Below are positions 25,654 to 33,703 of a stretch of DNA of 37,902 nucleotides, one piece after another. The notes under the pieces were generated by a model. It was not told the DNA's origin, searched no databases, and was given only the letters and a program-made list of their open reading frames with translations. How positions within the stretch are numbered: position 1 is the first letter of the stretch; every line of letters starts with the position of its first letter. The DNA lies in NCBI GenBank assembly GCA_902762805.1, contig CACWPQ010000035.1, forward strand, positions 1-37,902, written 5' to 3'. The translations under genes were made by a program, and so were the position numbers. Source of the DNA: an uncultured Bacteroidota bacterium. GTDB lineage: Bacteria; Bacteroidota; Bacteroidia; Bacteroidales; P3.

Positions 25654-25829
25654 GACTCCTCTTTTTAGGCAGCTGGGAAATCATCCTCATCGTCCTCGTC
25701 GTGCTGCTGCTTTTCGGCGGCAAGAAGATCCCCGAGATGATGAAAGGCCTCGGCAAAGGCGTCAAAAGCTTCAAGGACGGGATGAACGGGCTGGAAGAAA
25801 ACAAGGAAGACAAGGACAATAAGGAGTGA
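25650..25829 (+). CDS. tatA: Twin-arginine translocase subunit TatA/E
   Basis: 59-aa protein, easily overlooked because of its size. It starts at ATG 25650 ([20 protein letters not shown]), has one N-terminal membrane helix, the family [20 protein letters not shown] hinge and amphipathic helix at about 22-41, and a short acidic/basic tail ending NKEDKDNKE. It forms the size-variable pore complex of Tat export together with TatC. It overlaps the reductase stop (ATGA) and the tatC start (GTGA). No separate tatB is present, as is common in Bacteroidota, so it likely serves both roles. Confidence 0.92.
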   Translation: MRLLFLGSWEIILIVLVVLLLFGGKKIPEMMKGLGKGVKSFKDGMNGLEENKEDKDNKE

Positions 25830-26518
25830 CCTTCTGGGACCACCTCGACGCCCTGCGTTCCCACCTATGGCGCATGCTGCTGGCCGTGCTGCTGGCAGCG
25901 GTGGTCTGCTTCTGCTTCAAAGATCTGCTCTTCGCGGCGGTGTTGCACCCCAAACCGGCCGACCTCACGCTCATCAATGTCGACATCGCCCAGCAGTTCC
26001 TCACACACATGCGCGTATCTTTATTGGTAGGTCTGCTGCTGGCTGCCCCCTACGTCATCTACCAGCTCTTCGCCTTCGTGGCCCCAGGGCTCTACAGCAC
26101 CGAGCGCCGCGTGGCCGTCCGCGCCTTGGCTGCCGCCTGCCTGCTCTTCTATGCTGGCGTGGCGCTCAACTACTTCGTCATCTTCCCCTTCGCCGTCCGC
26201 TTCCTGGGCTCCTACCAGGTCAGCGCCGAGGTGCAGAACCTTATCTCGCTCTCCTCCTATGTCGACCTCCTGCTTCTGTTGAGCCTCATGATGGGGCTGC
26301 TCTTCGAGTTGCCCGTCCTCTGTGCGATGCTGGGCCGGATGGGGCTGCTGAAGGCCGAAGCCATGGTGCGCTACCGTCGCCATGCCGTGGTGGCCATCCT
26401 CATCCTCGGCGCCGTCATCACCCCCACCGGCGACCCCGTCACACTGCTCCTCGTCGCCGCGCCCATCTACCTCCTCTGGGAACTCAGTATATTGATTGTT
26501 AAACGTATTGCAAAATGA
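25826..26518 (+). CDS. tatC: Sec-independent protein translocase TatC
   Basis: 230-aa polytopic inner-membrane receptor of the Tat system. It begins at GTG 25826, giving [19 protein letters not shown], the normal TatC start; no ATG alternative lies near. It has six hydrophobic segments, with [20 protein letters not shown] near 85-104 and [20 protein letters not shown] near 194-213, both hallmarks of the family. Overlap with tatA is GTGA and with the next lipoprotein gene ATGA. Two likely substrates (the aldo/keto reductase and the polyferredoxin) are encoded in the same operon. Confidence 0.95.
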   Translation: MTFWDHLDALRSHLWRMLLAVLLAAVVCFCFKDLLFAAVLHPKPADLTLINVDIAQQFLTHMRVSLLVGLLLAAPYVIYQLFAFVAPGLYSTERRVAVRALAAACLLFYAGVALNYFVIFPFAVRFLGSYQVSAEVQNLISLSSYVDLLLLLSLMMGLLFELPVLCAMLGRMGLLKAEAMVRYRRHAVVAILILGAVITPTGDPVTLLLVAAPIYLLWELSILIVKRIAK

Positions 26519-26576
26519 AGTCTGTTTTTTCATGCCTGACTGCCTTGTTGCTGCTTGCATCTTGCAGCAACCCTCA

Positions 26577-26604
26577 AAATTCTGAATTCAAAATTCAAAA
26601 TCCC
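26577..26604 (+). repeat. Heptamer array in lipoprotein gene (AAATTCA type)
   Basis: Four 7-mers (AAATTCT, GAATTCA, AAATTCA, AAATCCC) encoding QNSEFKIQNP immediately after the lipobox. Confidence 0.7.
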
Positions 26605-26773
26605 CCTTGTGCCGAAGCCCTCATCGCCTACGCCGAACGCTACCCCGCCGCTGAGCCGCAGGATCTGTATAAACTTGTGTTCCAAGACCTCTACGGCCCC
26701 GGCCACCTGCTGACCGACTCCATCGCTGCCGTCCGCTACATCGGCCGCGAAGTGGACGAGATGCCGGACGATT

Positions 26774-26794
26774 CCTCACTCCTCACTCCTCACT
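26774..26794 (+). repeat. CCTCACT x3 at the frame break
   Basis: Three perfect tandem CCTCACT units followed by CCCCC. This is where the lipoprotein gene changes frame. A 7-bp unit equals +1 modulo 3, so copy number decides the frame. Confidence 0.9.
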
Positions 26795-27096
26795 CCCCCT
26801 CTACGAGTACACTTTGTGCGACAGCCACTTCGTCCGCGTCAACCTCCTCGCCCTCAAACGTGGCACCCTCCAGCTCGGCCCCTTCGTCTCCGCCCTCCTG
26901 CGCAGCGCCGAAGGCCTGCCTACGCCCGACCCACGCTTCGTCCTCTCCCACAGCCAAGGCTTCAAAGAAGCCTACCACCCCCACTACCGCATCATCCGCC
27001 GCGACATCTTCGAGCGCGAGATATTACCGCTGCTGTAGAATGGACTGTTTTTTTTGTCTGTGAGATCTTTATCGCGTCTGTATGCAAAAAAAGTTG

Positions 27097-27104
27097 TATC
27101 TTTG
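27097..27104 (+). promoter_or_regulatory. -7 box upstream of pheT
   Basis: TATCTTTG, 50 bp upstream of the pheT ATG. A matching TTTG at -33 is not evident. A run of eight T (27048-27055) lies just after the previous gene without an obvious hairpin. Confidence 0.55.
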
Positions 27105-27153
27105 CATTTTTGACAACGTATATACATTAACACGCTAAACTTCTAATATAGAT

Positions 27154-29634
27154 ATGAATATCTCATTCGATTGGCTTAAGCAATACGTGGATTTGGGCTC
27201 GATGAAGCCTGCCGAGCTCGACGACCTGCTGACTTTCAGCGGCCTTGAAGTCGACGGCATCGAAAAGGTGGAGACCATCCGTGGCGGCCTGGAGCATGTG
27301 GTGATTGCCCAGGTGCTCACCTGCGAGCCCCACCCCGACAGCGACCACCTGCACCTCACCACCGTCGACGTCGGCTCCGGCACGACCCTCAACATCGTCT
27401 GCGGCGCCCCCAACGTCGCCGCCGGTCAGAAGGTGGTCTGTGCGCAGATAGGCACCAAGATCTACACCTCCGACACCGAATACTACGAAATCAAGAAGGG
27501 CAAGCTGCGCGGCGCCGTCAGCGAGGGCATGCTCTGCGCTGCCGACGAGCTGCAGCTCGGCACCGACCACGCCGGCATTATGGTCCTGCCCGACGACGCA
27601 CCCGTCGGCATGCCCGCCAAGGAATACTTCCACGTGCAGGATGACTACCTCCTCGAGGTGGCCATCACCGCCAACCGCATGGACGCCATCTCGCACATCG
27701 GCGTGGCGCGCGACGTCGTCGCCGTCCGCAATACCCGCGAGGGGAAGAATCTTGCCATCAAGTGGCCGGAAGTGGAAAGTGGAGAGTGGAAAGTGGAAAG
27801 TGACAAGGCCATCCGCGTCACCGTCGAGGACCCCGACCTCTGCCCGCGCTACACCGGTGTCACCCTCCGCGGCGTCAGGGTGGGGGAGAGCCCCGAATGG
27901 CTGCAGAACCGCCTCCGCACCGTCGGCCTCCGACCCATCAACAACATCGTTGACGTCACCAACTTCGTCATGATGGAGGTCGGCCAGCCCCTCCATGCCT
28001 TCGACGCCGACAAGATTGCCGGCGGCCATGTCGTGGTGAAGACCCTCCCGCAGGGCACCAAATTCGTCACCCTCGACGGCGTGGAGCGCACCCTCGACGC
28101 CCGCGACCTCATGATATGCGACCAAAACGAAGGCATGTGTATCGCCGGCGTCTTCGGCGGTCAGAAGAGCGGCGTCAGCATTGAGACCACCAACGTCTTC
28201 CTCGAGAGCGCCTTCTTCAACCCCGTCTCCATCCGCAAGACCAGCCAGCGCCACGGCCTCAAGACCGACGCCTCCTACCGCTACGAGCGCACCTGCGACC
28301 CCAACATCACCGAGTGGGCTCTCCGCCGCGCCGTGAAACTCATCCGCGAGGTGGCCGGCGGCGAGGTCTGCGGCAGCATGGTAGACCTCTACCCGACGCC
28401 CATCGAGCGCCCGGTGGTTGAGGTCAACTTCCGCCGCATGTTCGACCTCATCGGCCAGGATATACCCCTCGACGCCGTCCGCACCGCCCTCCGCTCGCTC
28501 GACATCGAGATTGTGCGCGAGGACGCCGACGGCATGACCCTCCGTGTCCCCACCTGCAAGGCCGACGTCACACGCGAGTGCGACATCGTCGAGGAAATCA
28601 TGCGCATCTACGGCTACAACAACATCACCTTCGACGAGCGCCTCAGCAGCTGCCTCTCCTATGGCCGCAAGCCCAACCCCGCCAAGCTCAAGAACGCCGC
28701 CGCCGACTACCTCACCGACAACGGCTTCTCCGAAATCATGAACAACTCGCTCACCAAGGGCGAATATTATGACGACAACCCCGACTTCCCCGTCGCGGCC
28801 TGCGTGCAGATACTCAACCCCCTCTCCAAAGAGCTCAACGTCATGCGCCAGACCCTCCTCTACAGCGGCCTCGAGTGCGTGGCCCGCAATATCAACTACC
28901 GCATCCTCGACCAGAAGCTCTACGAGTTCGGCCGCAGCTACATCAAGACCGACGAGGCCGCCAACCAGGAACTCCCCGTCACCAAACGCTTCACCGAGAC
29001 CGAGCACTTCAGCCTCTTCCTCACCGGCAACCAGTCGTCCGAAAGCTGGCGCAGCAAACCCGCCGAGGTGGACTTCTACTGCCTCAAGTCCTACGTCATG
29101 ACCCTCCTGCACCGCATGCGCGTCAACATGGGCCGCGTCGAGCTCGTCCCCACGCAGGCCAAATACTTCGCCGAAGGCCTCGACCTCGTCATGCGCGACA
29201 GCCGCAAGCTCCTCGGCACCCTCGGCCGCATCAGCCGCGACACCCTCAAGCGCTTCGACATCAAGCAGCCCGTCTTCTACGCCGACCTCAACTGGACCCT
29301 CCTCCTCAAGCACTACCCCTCCAAGGAAGTGCAGTACCAGGAGGTGCCCCGCTTCCCCGAGGTGCGCCGCGACCTCGCCCTCGTCCTCCGCCGCGACGTC
29401 ACCTTCGCCCAGGTCGAGCAGGTAGCCCTCCAGTGCGAGAAGAAGCTCCTCAAGTCCGTCTCCCTCTTCGACGTCTACGAGGGCAAAGGCATCGCCGACG
29501 GCTTCAAGTCCTACGCCGCCAGCTTCATCCTCCAAGACCGCGACAAGACCCTCAACGACAAGCAGATCGAGTCCGCCATGGCCAAAATCCAAAAAGCCCT
29601 CGAAACCCAGCTCGGCGCGAAGATCCGCGGATAG
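27154..29634 (+). CDS. pheT: Phenylalanine--tRNA ligase beta subunit
   Basis: Large subunit of the alpha2-beta2 enzyme that charges tRNA-Phe. The 826-aa product starts MNISFDWLKQYVDL, has an EMAP-like tRNA-binding domain at 40-150 (CEPHPDSDHLHLTTVDVG, VCGAPNVAAGQKV), a B3/B4 editing domain (RPINNIVDVTNFVMMEVGQP, QPLHAFDADKI), the B5 domain near 400-475, a core domain and a C-terminal FDX-ACB anticodon domain (FPEVRRDLALVLRRDVTFAQ, FILQDRDKTLNDKQIESAM). An insert EVESGEWKVESDK near 206-218 comes from a heptamer array between the tRNA-binding and B3/B4 regions. pheS is not in this window, which is usual in Bacteroidota where the two genes are separate. Confidence 0.96.
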   Translation: MNISFDWLKQYVDLGSMKPAELDDLLTFSGLEVDGIEKVETIRGGLEHVVIAQVLTCEPHPDSDHLHLTTVDVGSGTTLNIVCGAPNVAAGQKVVCAQIGTKIYTSDTEYYEIKKGKLRGAVSEGMLCAADELQLGTDHAGIMVLPDDAPVGMPAKEYFHVQDDYLLEVAITANRMDAISHIGVARDVVAVRNTREGKNLAIKWPEVESGEWKVESDKAIRVTVEDPDLCPRYTGVTLRGVRVGESPEWLQNRLRTVGLRPINNIVDVTNFVMMEVGQPLHAFDADKIAGGHVVVKTLPQGTKFVTLDGVERTLDARDLMICDQNEGMCIAGVFGGQKSGVSIETTNVFLESAFFNPVSIRKTSQRHGLKTDASYRYERTCDPNITEWALRRAVKLIREVAGGEVCGSMVDLYPTPIERPVVEVNFRRMFDLIGQDIPLDAVRTALRSLDIEIVREDADGMTLRVPTCKADVTRECDIVEEIMRIYGYNNITFDERLSSCLSYGRKPNPAKLKNAAADYLTDNGFSEIMNNSLTKGEYYDDNPDFPVAACVQILNPLSKELNVMRQTLLYSGLECVARNINYRILDQKLYEFGRSYIKTDEAANQELPVTKRFTETEHFSLFLTGNQSSESWRSKPAEVDFYCLKSYVMTLLHRMRVNMGRVELVPTQAKYFAEGLDLVMRDSRKLLGTLGRISRDTLKRFDIKQPVFYADLNWTLLLKHYPSKEVQYQEVPRFPEVRRDLALVLRRDVTFAQVEQVALQCEKKLLKSVSLFDVYEGKGIADGFKSYAASFILQDRDKTLNDKQIESAMAKIQKALETQLGAKIRG
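27772..27806 (+). repeat. Heptamer array in pheT (GTGGAAA type)
   Basis: Five 7-mers: GTGGAAA, GTGGAGA, GTGGAAA, GTGGAAA, GTGACAA, encoding VESGEWKVESDK. Its presence in an essential gene shows such inserts can be tolerated in frame. Confidence 0.85.
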
Positions 29635-29791
29635 TTTCCAGGATCTGCAAAGATAGGAAGAAAAAATTGATACATGCAAGCACTTTTATCACTTTTCTTA
29701 TTTCCGCCATCTGATACGAAAAATAAAAAGTTGGTTTTGCAAACGATTGATAATCTCCCACTTGTATTTGAATTATGGTTTTTGGCAGGAT

Positions 29792-29838
29792 TAATTTTCA
29801 ATTTTCAATTTTCAATTCTAAATTTCTTCGTATCTTTG
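29792..29838 (+). promoter_or_regulatory. Promoter with heptamer array as upstream sequence
   Basis: TATCTTTG (29831-29838) is 42 bp upstream of the next ATG. The -33 region is occupied by an array of TAATTTT, CAATTTT, CAATTTT, CAATTCT (29792-29819), which supplies only TTTC-like boxes. The remainder of the 29635-29879 gap is AT-rich and holds no other feature that I can identify. Confidence 0.5.
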
Positions 29839-29879
29839 CACCCGAATTTTACTCTTGAAACAAAAACAGAAAACTCAAT

Positions 29880-30578
29880 ATGAAAGGTAGAACAATCATC
29901 CAAATCGTGCTGGCTGTGGCCATCGTCGGCCTCGCCTACTGGCTGTACAACAGCATCATGACCCCCGTCCGTTTCGACACCGAGTACACCAAGCGCCGCG
30001 ACGCCTGCGCCGAGAAGCTCAAATCCATCCGCACCCTCGAGGAGGCCTACAAGGTCACCTACGGCAAGTTCACCGGCTCGTTCGACACGCTCATCAACCG
30101 CCTCTTGAACGAGGACAGCATGCGCGTCGTCTCCAAGGTCATCAACCGCGAGGTCATCCCCGCCGACGTCGACATCAACGAGATGCCCGAGAACGAGGCC
30201 GTCAAACTCGGCTACATCACCCGTCAGGAGGTCTTCGTCAACCCCATCGCCAAACTGCGCGAGGACGGCAAGCTCCCCATCGTCGGTGCCGACGGCAAGA
30301 AACGCCAGCTCACCGACGAGGAGATCCGCAACCTCCGCTATGTCCCCTATCCCAAGGAGGAAAAGAACGAGTTCGACCTCAAGGCCGGCATGCTTGAGAA
30401 GAGCGGCTTCTTCGTCCCCGTCTTCGAGTGCAAGGTGCCCCTCTCCCAGCTCCTCTCCGACATGGACCACCAGCTCGTTGTCAACAAAATCGACGAGGTC
30501 TCCAAGGTCGCCGGCCGCTACCCCGGCTGGAAAGTGGGCGACATGACCCAGGCCGTCACCGATGGTAACTTTGAATAA
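29880..30578 (+). CDS. Conserved membrane-anchored protein upstream of DUF3822
   Basis: 232-aa protein of unknown function. Residues 7-25 form a single membrane helix (IIQIVLAVAIVGLAYWLY); the rest is soluble, charged and probably periplasmic, with a helical start (RRDACAEKLKSIRTLEEAYK) and later SQLLSDMDHQLVVNKIDEV. The helix followed by a helical stalk recalls pilin-like or assembly proteins, but no processing site is evident. It is 8 bp upstream of the DUF3822 gene, an order that recurs in Bacteroidota, so a shared envelope role is possible. Confidence 0.75.
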   Translation: MKGRTIIQIVLAVAIVGLAYWLYNSIMTPVRFDTEYTKRRDACAEKLKSIRTLEEAYKVTYGKFTGSFDTLINRLLNEDSMRVVSKVINREVIPADVDINEMPENEAVKLGYITRQEVFVNPIAKLREDGKLPIVGADGKKRQLTDEEIRNLRYVPYPKEEKNEFDLKAGMLEKSGFFVPVFECKVPLSQLLSDMDHQLVVNKIDEVSKVAGRYPGWKVGDMTQAVTDGNFE

Positions 30579-30586
30579 TCCGGCCT

Positions 30587-31405
30587 ATGCCCTATAGCTG
30601 CAAGTCCCTGATTGTCACCCCAAGCGAGGTTGCAGCGCACGAAAAAAGACTATCCATTTGCCTTCGGGCCGATGGATTTTCTTTTTCCGAGCTCTCGGCC
30701 TCCGGCCTGCTGCTCACCTTCGGCGATGCCGAGGGACGGCATGCCATGTCGATGACAGCTGTCATGGCCGACGTGAAGGCCTTCTTCGCCGAGGTTGGCA
30801 TCCGTCCGCTGGGCTATGCCGCCATCGAGATTCTTGCCCTCAGCGACCACAGTGCCTGGGTGCCCGACGAACTCTATTCCCCGGCCGCCAACCGCCAGTA
30901 CCTCAAGCTCGTCGGTAGCAATGCCGTCTCCATCCTCTCGGCCCCTTGCCCTTCGCTGCAGGCCACTGCCGTCTTCGCCGCCAACGACACCGTCGCCACC
31001 GCCTTCAAGGTGGCCCTGCCGGGCGCCACAGTCGTCAACCAGCATGTGCGTCTCGCCTCCACCCCCTTCTGCCGCCGCAGCCAGGGCCACCCAGTCCTCC
31101 TGGCCCATTGGCGGCAAGGTCGCATCGACTATGCCGTCTATCGCGACGGTGCCTACCTCTTCGGCAACACCATCCCCTTCGCCACCGACAATGAGGCCCT
31201 CTTCCACACCGTCGAAATCATCAAGAGCTTCGGCCTCGAGACGCCTGACGCCGAGTTGCTTATGTGTGGCGACGCCACCCGCGAGCGCTTCGCCCTCCTG
31301 CGCCCCTACTTCCCCACGGCCACCCTATTCACCGGCACCCACGCCTCCTTCCTCAACCCCGCCTTCAAAACCCTCCACACCTACCGCCACGCACTGATAC
31401 TGTAA
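30587..31405 (+). CDS. DUF3822 family protein
   Basis: 272-aa protein of the DUF3822 family, with an actin-like (ASKHA) fold reported for the family but no proven function. Visible hallmarks are the start YSCKSLIVTPSEVAAHEKRL, the central VLLAHWRQGRIDYAVYRDGA and LFGNTIPFATDNEALFHTVE, and the C-terminal LLMCGDATRERFALLRPYF. The upstream gene is a membrane-anchored protein and rsmD starts 4 bp after its stop, the standard Bacteroidota order. No catalytic residues can be named. Confidence 0.85.
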   Translation: MPYSCKSLIVTPSEVAAHEKRLSICLRADGFSFSELSASGLLLTFGDAEGRHAMSMTAVMADVKAFFAEVGIRPLGYAAIEILALSDHSAWVPDELYSPAANRQYLKLVGSNAVSILSAPCPSLQATAVFAANDTVATAFKVALPGATVVNQHVRLASTPFCRRSQGHPVLLAHWRQGRIDYAVYRDGAYLFGNTIPFATDNEALFHTVEIIKSFGLETPDAELLMCGDATRERFALLRPYFPTATLFTGTHASFLNPAFKTLHTYRHALIL

Positions 31406-31409
31406 CCCC

Positions 31410-31955
31410 ATGAGAATCATCGCCGGAACCCTTCGCGGCCGCCGCCTCAACCCGCCCGCCAACCTCCCTGTGCGCCCCACCACCGACATGGCGCGCGAGA
31501 GCCTTTTCAACATCCTCACCAACTATGTCGATTTCGAGGAGTGCACCGTCCTCGACCTCTTCGCCGGCACCGGCGCCGTCTCCTTCGAATTTGTTTCGCG
31601 CGGCGCGCGCGAGGTGACCGCCATTGACATCAACGCCCACTGCACCGACTTCATCAAGTCCGAAGCCGCTCGCATGCAGGTGCCCAACCTCCGCGTGGTC
31701 CGCGCCGACGTCTTCGACCTCCTCAAGCGCGCCAACCGCCGCTTCGACATTGTCTTCACCGACCCGCCCTACGCCATCGACGGCCTCGCCTCGCTCCCCG
31801 ACCTCGTATTCTCCGCCGACATCCTCGCCGACGACGGCATCTTCATCCTCGAGCACCCGCGCGACTTCGCCTTCGAGGCCCACCCCCACTTCTGGCAGCA
31901 CCGCGCCTACGGCAAGGTCAACTTCTCCTTCTTCGCCAACAAATTAGATGAATAA
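31410..31955 (+). CDS. rsmD: 16S rRNA (guanine(966)-N(2))-methyltransferase
   Basis: S-adenosylmethionine-dependent methyltransferase acting on G966 of 16S rRNA during 30S assembly. The 181-aa product has the family start MRIIAGTLRGRRL, RPTTDMARESLFNIL (22-36), the SAM loop VLDLFAGTGAVSFEFVSRGA (47-66) and the catalytic DPPY (115-118 region, FTDPPYAIDG). Length is typical. The ATG at 31410 lies 4 bp after the DUF3822 stop and the gene is 6 bp before purC. Confidence 0.93.
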   Translation: MRIIAGTLRGRRLNPPANLPVRPTTDMARESLFNILTNYVDFEECTVLDLFAGTGAVSFEFVSRGAREVTAIDINAHCTDFIKSEAARMQVPNLRVVRADVFDLLKRANRRFDIVFTDPPYAIDGLASLPDLVFSADILADDGIFILEHPRDFAFEAHPHFWQHRAYGKVNFSFFANKLDE

Positions 31956-31961
31956 TACATT

Positions 31962-32909
31962 ATGAACGCCATCGTTAAAACCAACTTCAATTTCCCCAAG
32001 CAGAAGAGCCTCTACGTCGGCAAAGTGCGCGACGTCTACAACATCGACGACCGCTACATGGCCATGGTCGTCTCCGACCGCATCTCGGCCTTCGACGTAG
32101 TCCTCCCCAAGGGCATCCCCTACAAGGGCCAGGTGCTCAACCAGATAGCATCCAAATTCCTCGACGCCACCGCCGACATCCTCCCCAACTGGAAGCTCGC
32201 CACCCCCGACCCCATGGTCACCGTCGGCCTCAAGTGCGAAGGCTTCAAGGTGGAGATAATCGTCCGCGGCTACCTCGCCGGCTCCGCCTGGCGCGAGTAT
32301 AAGGCCGGCGCACGCACCCTCTGCGGCGTCCCACTGCCCGAAGGCATGGTCGAGAACCAGAAGTTCCCCACACCCATTGTCACCCCCACCACCAAGGCCG
32401 ACGAAGGCCACGACGAGAACATCAGCCGTGAGGAAATCATCCGCACCGGCCTCGTCAGCCAAGAGGACTACGACCAACTCGAGCGCTACGCCCTCGCACT
32501 CTTCCAGCGCGGCACCGAGATGGCCGCCGACAAGGGCCTCATCCTCGTCGACACCAAGTACGAATTCGGCAAGCGCGACGGCAAAATCTACCTCATCGAC
32601 GAAATCCACACCCCCGACTCCAGCCGCTACTTCTACGCCGACGGCTACGAGGAACGCCTCCGGAAAGGCGAGCACCAGCGCCAGCTCAGCAAGGAGTTCG
32701 TCCGTGAGTGGCTCATGGCCAACGGCTTCCAGGGCAAGGAAGGCCAGCAGGTGCCCGAGATGACCGACGACATCGTCGCCAGCATCTCCGACCGCTACAT
32801 CGAGCTCTACGAGCACATCACCGGCGAACCCTTCCACAAAGCCGACGACTGCCCCGACGTCGCCGCCCGCATCGAGCGCAACGTCACCGACTACCTCGCT
32901 ACGCTCTGA
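31962..32909 (+). CDS. purC: Phosphoribosylaminoimidazole-succinocarboxamide synthase
   Basis: SAICAR synthetase of purine biosynthesis; joins CAIR and aspartate with ATP. The 315-aa product is the longer form. Motifs include [20 protein letters not shown] (21-40), [20 protein letters not shown] (41-60), [15 protein letters not shown] (103-117) and [19 protein letters not shown] (209-227). The frame is intact and has no repeat insert. Its stop overlaps the CYTH gene start (TGATG). Confidence 0.96.
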   Translation: MNAIVKTNFNFPKQKSLYVGKVRDVYNIDDRYMAMVVSDRISAFDVVLPKGIPYKGQVLNQIASKFLDATADILPNWKLATPDPMVTVGLKCEGFKVEIIVRGYLAGSAWREYKAGARTLCGVPLPEGMVENQKFPTPIVTPTTKADEGHDENISREEIIRTGLVSQEDYDQLERYALALFQRGTEMAADKGLILVDTKYEFGKRDGKIYLIDEIHTPDSSRYFYADGYEERLRKGEHQRQLSKEFVREWLMANGFQGKEGQQVPEMTDDIVASISDRYIELYEHITGEPFHKADDCPDVAARIERNVTDYLATL

Positions 32910-33394
32910 TGGAAATTGAACGTAAATACCTGGTAAACAATCTCCCTGCCGACCTCGAAGCCTGTCCGCATGTCGAGATAGAGCAGGGCTACCTCTGCAC
33001 ATCGCCCACCCTGCGCATCCGCAGGGCGGGCGATGCTTATATCCTCACCGTCAAGGAGAAGGTGCGTTCCGCCTCGTCGGCCATACAGAACCGCGAGGAG
33101 GAGTTCGCCCTCAGCGCCGACCGCTACGCCCACCTGCGCGCCAAGTGCGACGGCAACCTCGTCCACAAGACCCGCTACCGCGTCCCCCTCGACGGCGGCC
33201 TCACCGCCGAGCTCGACATCTTCCACGGTGTCCACGCCGGCCTGCTCCTCGTCGAGGTGGAATTCCCCACCCTCGCCGCCGCCGACGCCTTCATTCCCCC
33301 CGCCTGGTTCGGCCCCGACGTCAGCCAAGCCCCCCGCTACCGCAACAGCTGGCTGGCATTTAACCCGCCAGCCACAAACCCCGCGCAAGGTTAA
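32909..33394 (+). CDS. CYTH domain protein (triphosphate tunnel enzyme)
   Basis: 161-aa protein starting at ATG 32909 inside the purC stop; the frame is open further upstream but that part is a purC shadow. MEIERKYLV is the family ExExK signature that binds triphosphate and metal. Further tunnel residues are in TLRIRRAGDAYILTVKEK, HKTRYRVP, AELDIFHG and LLLVEVEFP. Members hydrolyse inorganic triphosphate or thiamine triphosphate, and some are adenylate cyclases; substrate here is undecided. A possible use in phosphate or nucleotide balance next to purC is inference. Confidence 0.9.
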   Translation: MEIERKYLVNNLPADLEACPHVEIEQGYLCTSPTLRIRRAGDAYILTVKEKVRSASSAIQNREEEFALSADRYAHLRAKCDGNLVHKTRYRVPLDGGLTAELDIFHGVHAGLLLVEVEFPTLAAADAFIPPAWFGPDVSQAPRYRNSWLAFNPPATNPAQG

Positions 33395-33409
33395 GCTGCT
33401 AGATACTTT

Positions 33410-33462
33410 TTTGTCTCCATGCGGAGAAAAAGTTGTATATTTGCCGCAAAATATGCGGAGAA
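33410..33462 (+). promoter_or_regulatory. Promoter with flanking direct repeats before Fic remnant
   Basis: TTTG (33410-33413), 22 nt, TATATTTG (33436-33443). ATGCGGAGAA occurs twice (33419-33428 and 33453-33462), once on each side of the -7 box, an arrangement suited to a repressor site. Confidence 0.5.
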
Positions 33463-33492
33463 TAGCGCTTGCACTAACCGCACAAATATGAT

Positions 33493-33663
33493 ATGCTGTG
33501 GGATGGATTTAAGGGCAAGCTGACCTCCTCCAAATGGGCGAAGATAAGCAAATGCTCCCCTGACACTGCCCTGCAAGACCTTGTCGCCAAGGGTGTCCTC
33601 GTTCGCACCGAAGGCGGTGGTCGTAGCACAGGATACGACTTGGCGAAACCGTCGAAATTATAA
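33493..33663 (+). pseudogene. Fic-family C-terminal winged-helix remnant
   Basis: Short frame of 56 residues (MLWDGFKGKLTSSKWAKISK, CSPDTALQDLVAKGVLVRTE, GGGRSTGYDLAKPSKL). This resembles the C-terminal winged-helix of Bacteroidota Fic proteins (GKLTSSKWAKIAKCS and GGGRSTNY are typical). The Fic core with its HPFxxGNGR motif is absent, and about three residues seem missing in the middle (TALQDL instead of TALRDIQDL). A remnant of a deleted Fic gene is the likeliest reading; a small DNA-binding protein under the promoter at 33410-33443 is possible. Confidence 0.55.
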
Positions 33664-33703
33664 CAGCACGTTGGCTGGCATAATTGCCACTTTCGTAATC
33701 GCA

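Larger units (their letters stand above)
26515..27038 (+). pseudogene. Conserved lipoprotein split by a heptamer array
   Basis: The first frame gives a lipoprotein signal (ALLLLASC, Cys17), then CAEALIAYAERYPAAEPQDL, YKLVFQDLYGPGHLLTDS and YIGREVDEMPDD, which look like a real conserved protein. After residue 86 the frame enters three CCTCACT units (26774-26794) and then turns into low-complexity Ser/Thr/Pro sequence ending at 27063. The sensible continuation (PLYEYTLCDSHFVRVNLLAL, LQLGPFVSALLRSAEGLP, YHPHYRIIRRDIFEREILPL) is in another frame and ends at 27038. Moving between the frames needs one extra base modulo three, so gaining one heptamer (4 units) or losing two (1 unit) would restore a protein of about 175 residues. 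A second heptamer array lies just after the lipobox (26577-26604). It starts within the tatC stop codon. Function unknown. Confidence 0.75.

Noticed and set aside
27163..29679. 838-residue minus-strand frame opposite pheT
   Set aside because: Same artefact; pheT has all expected domains on the plus strand.
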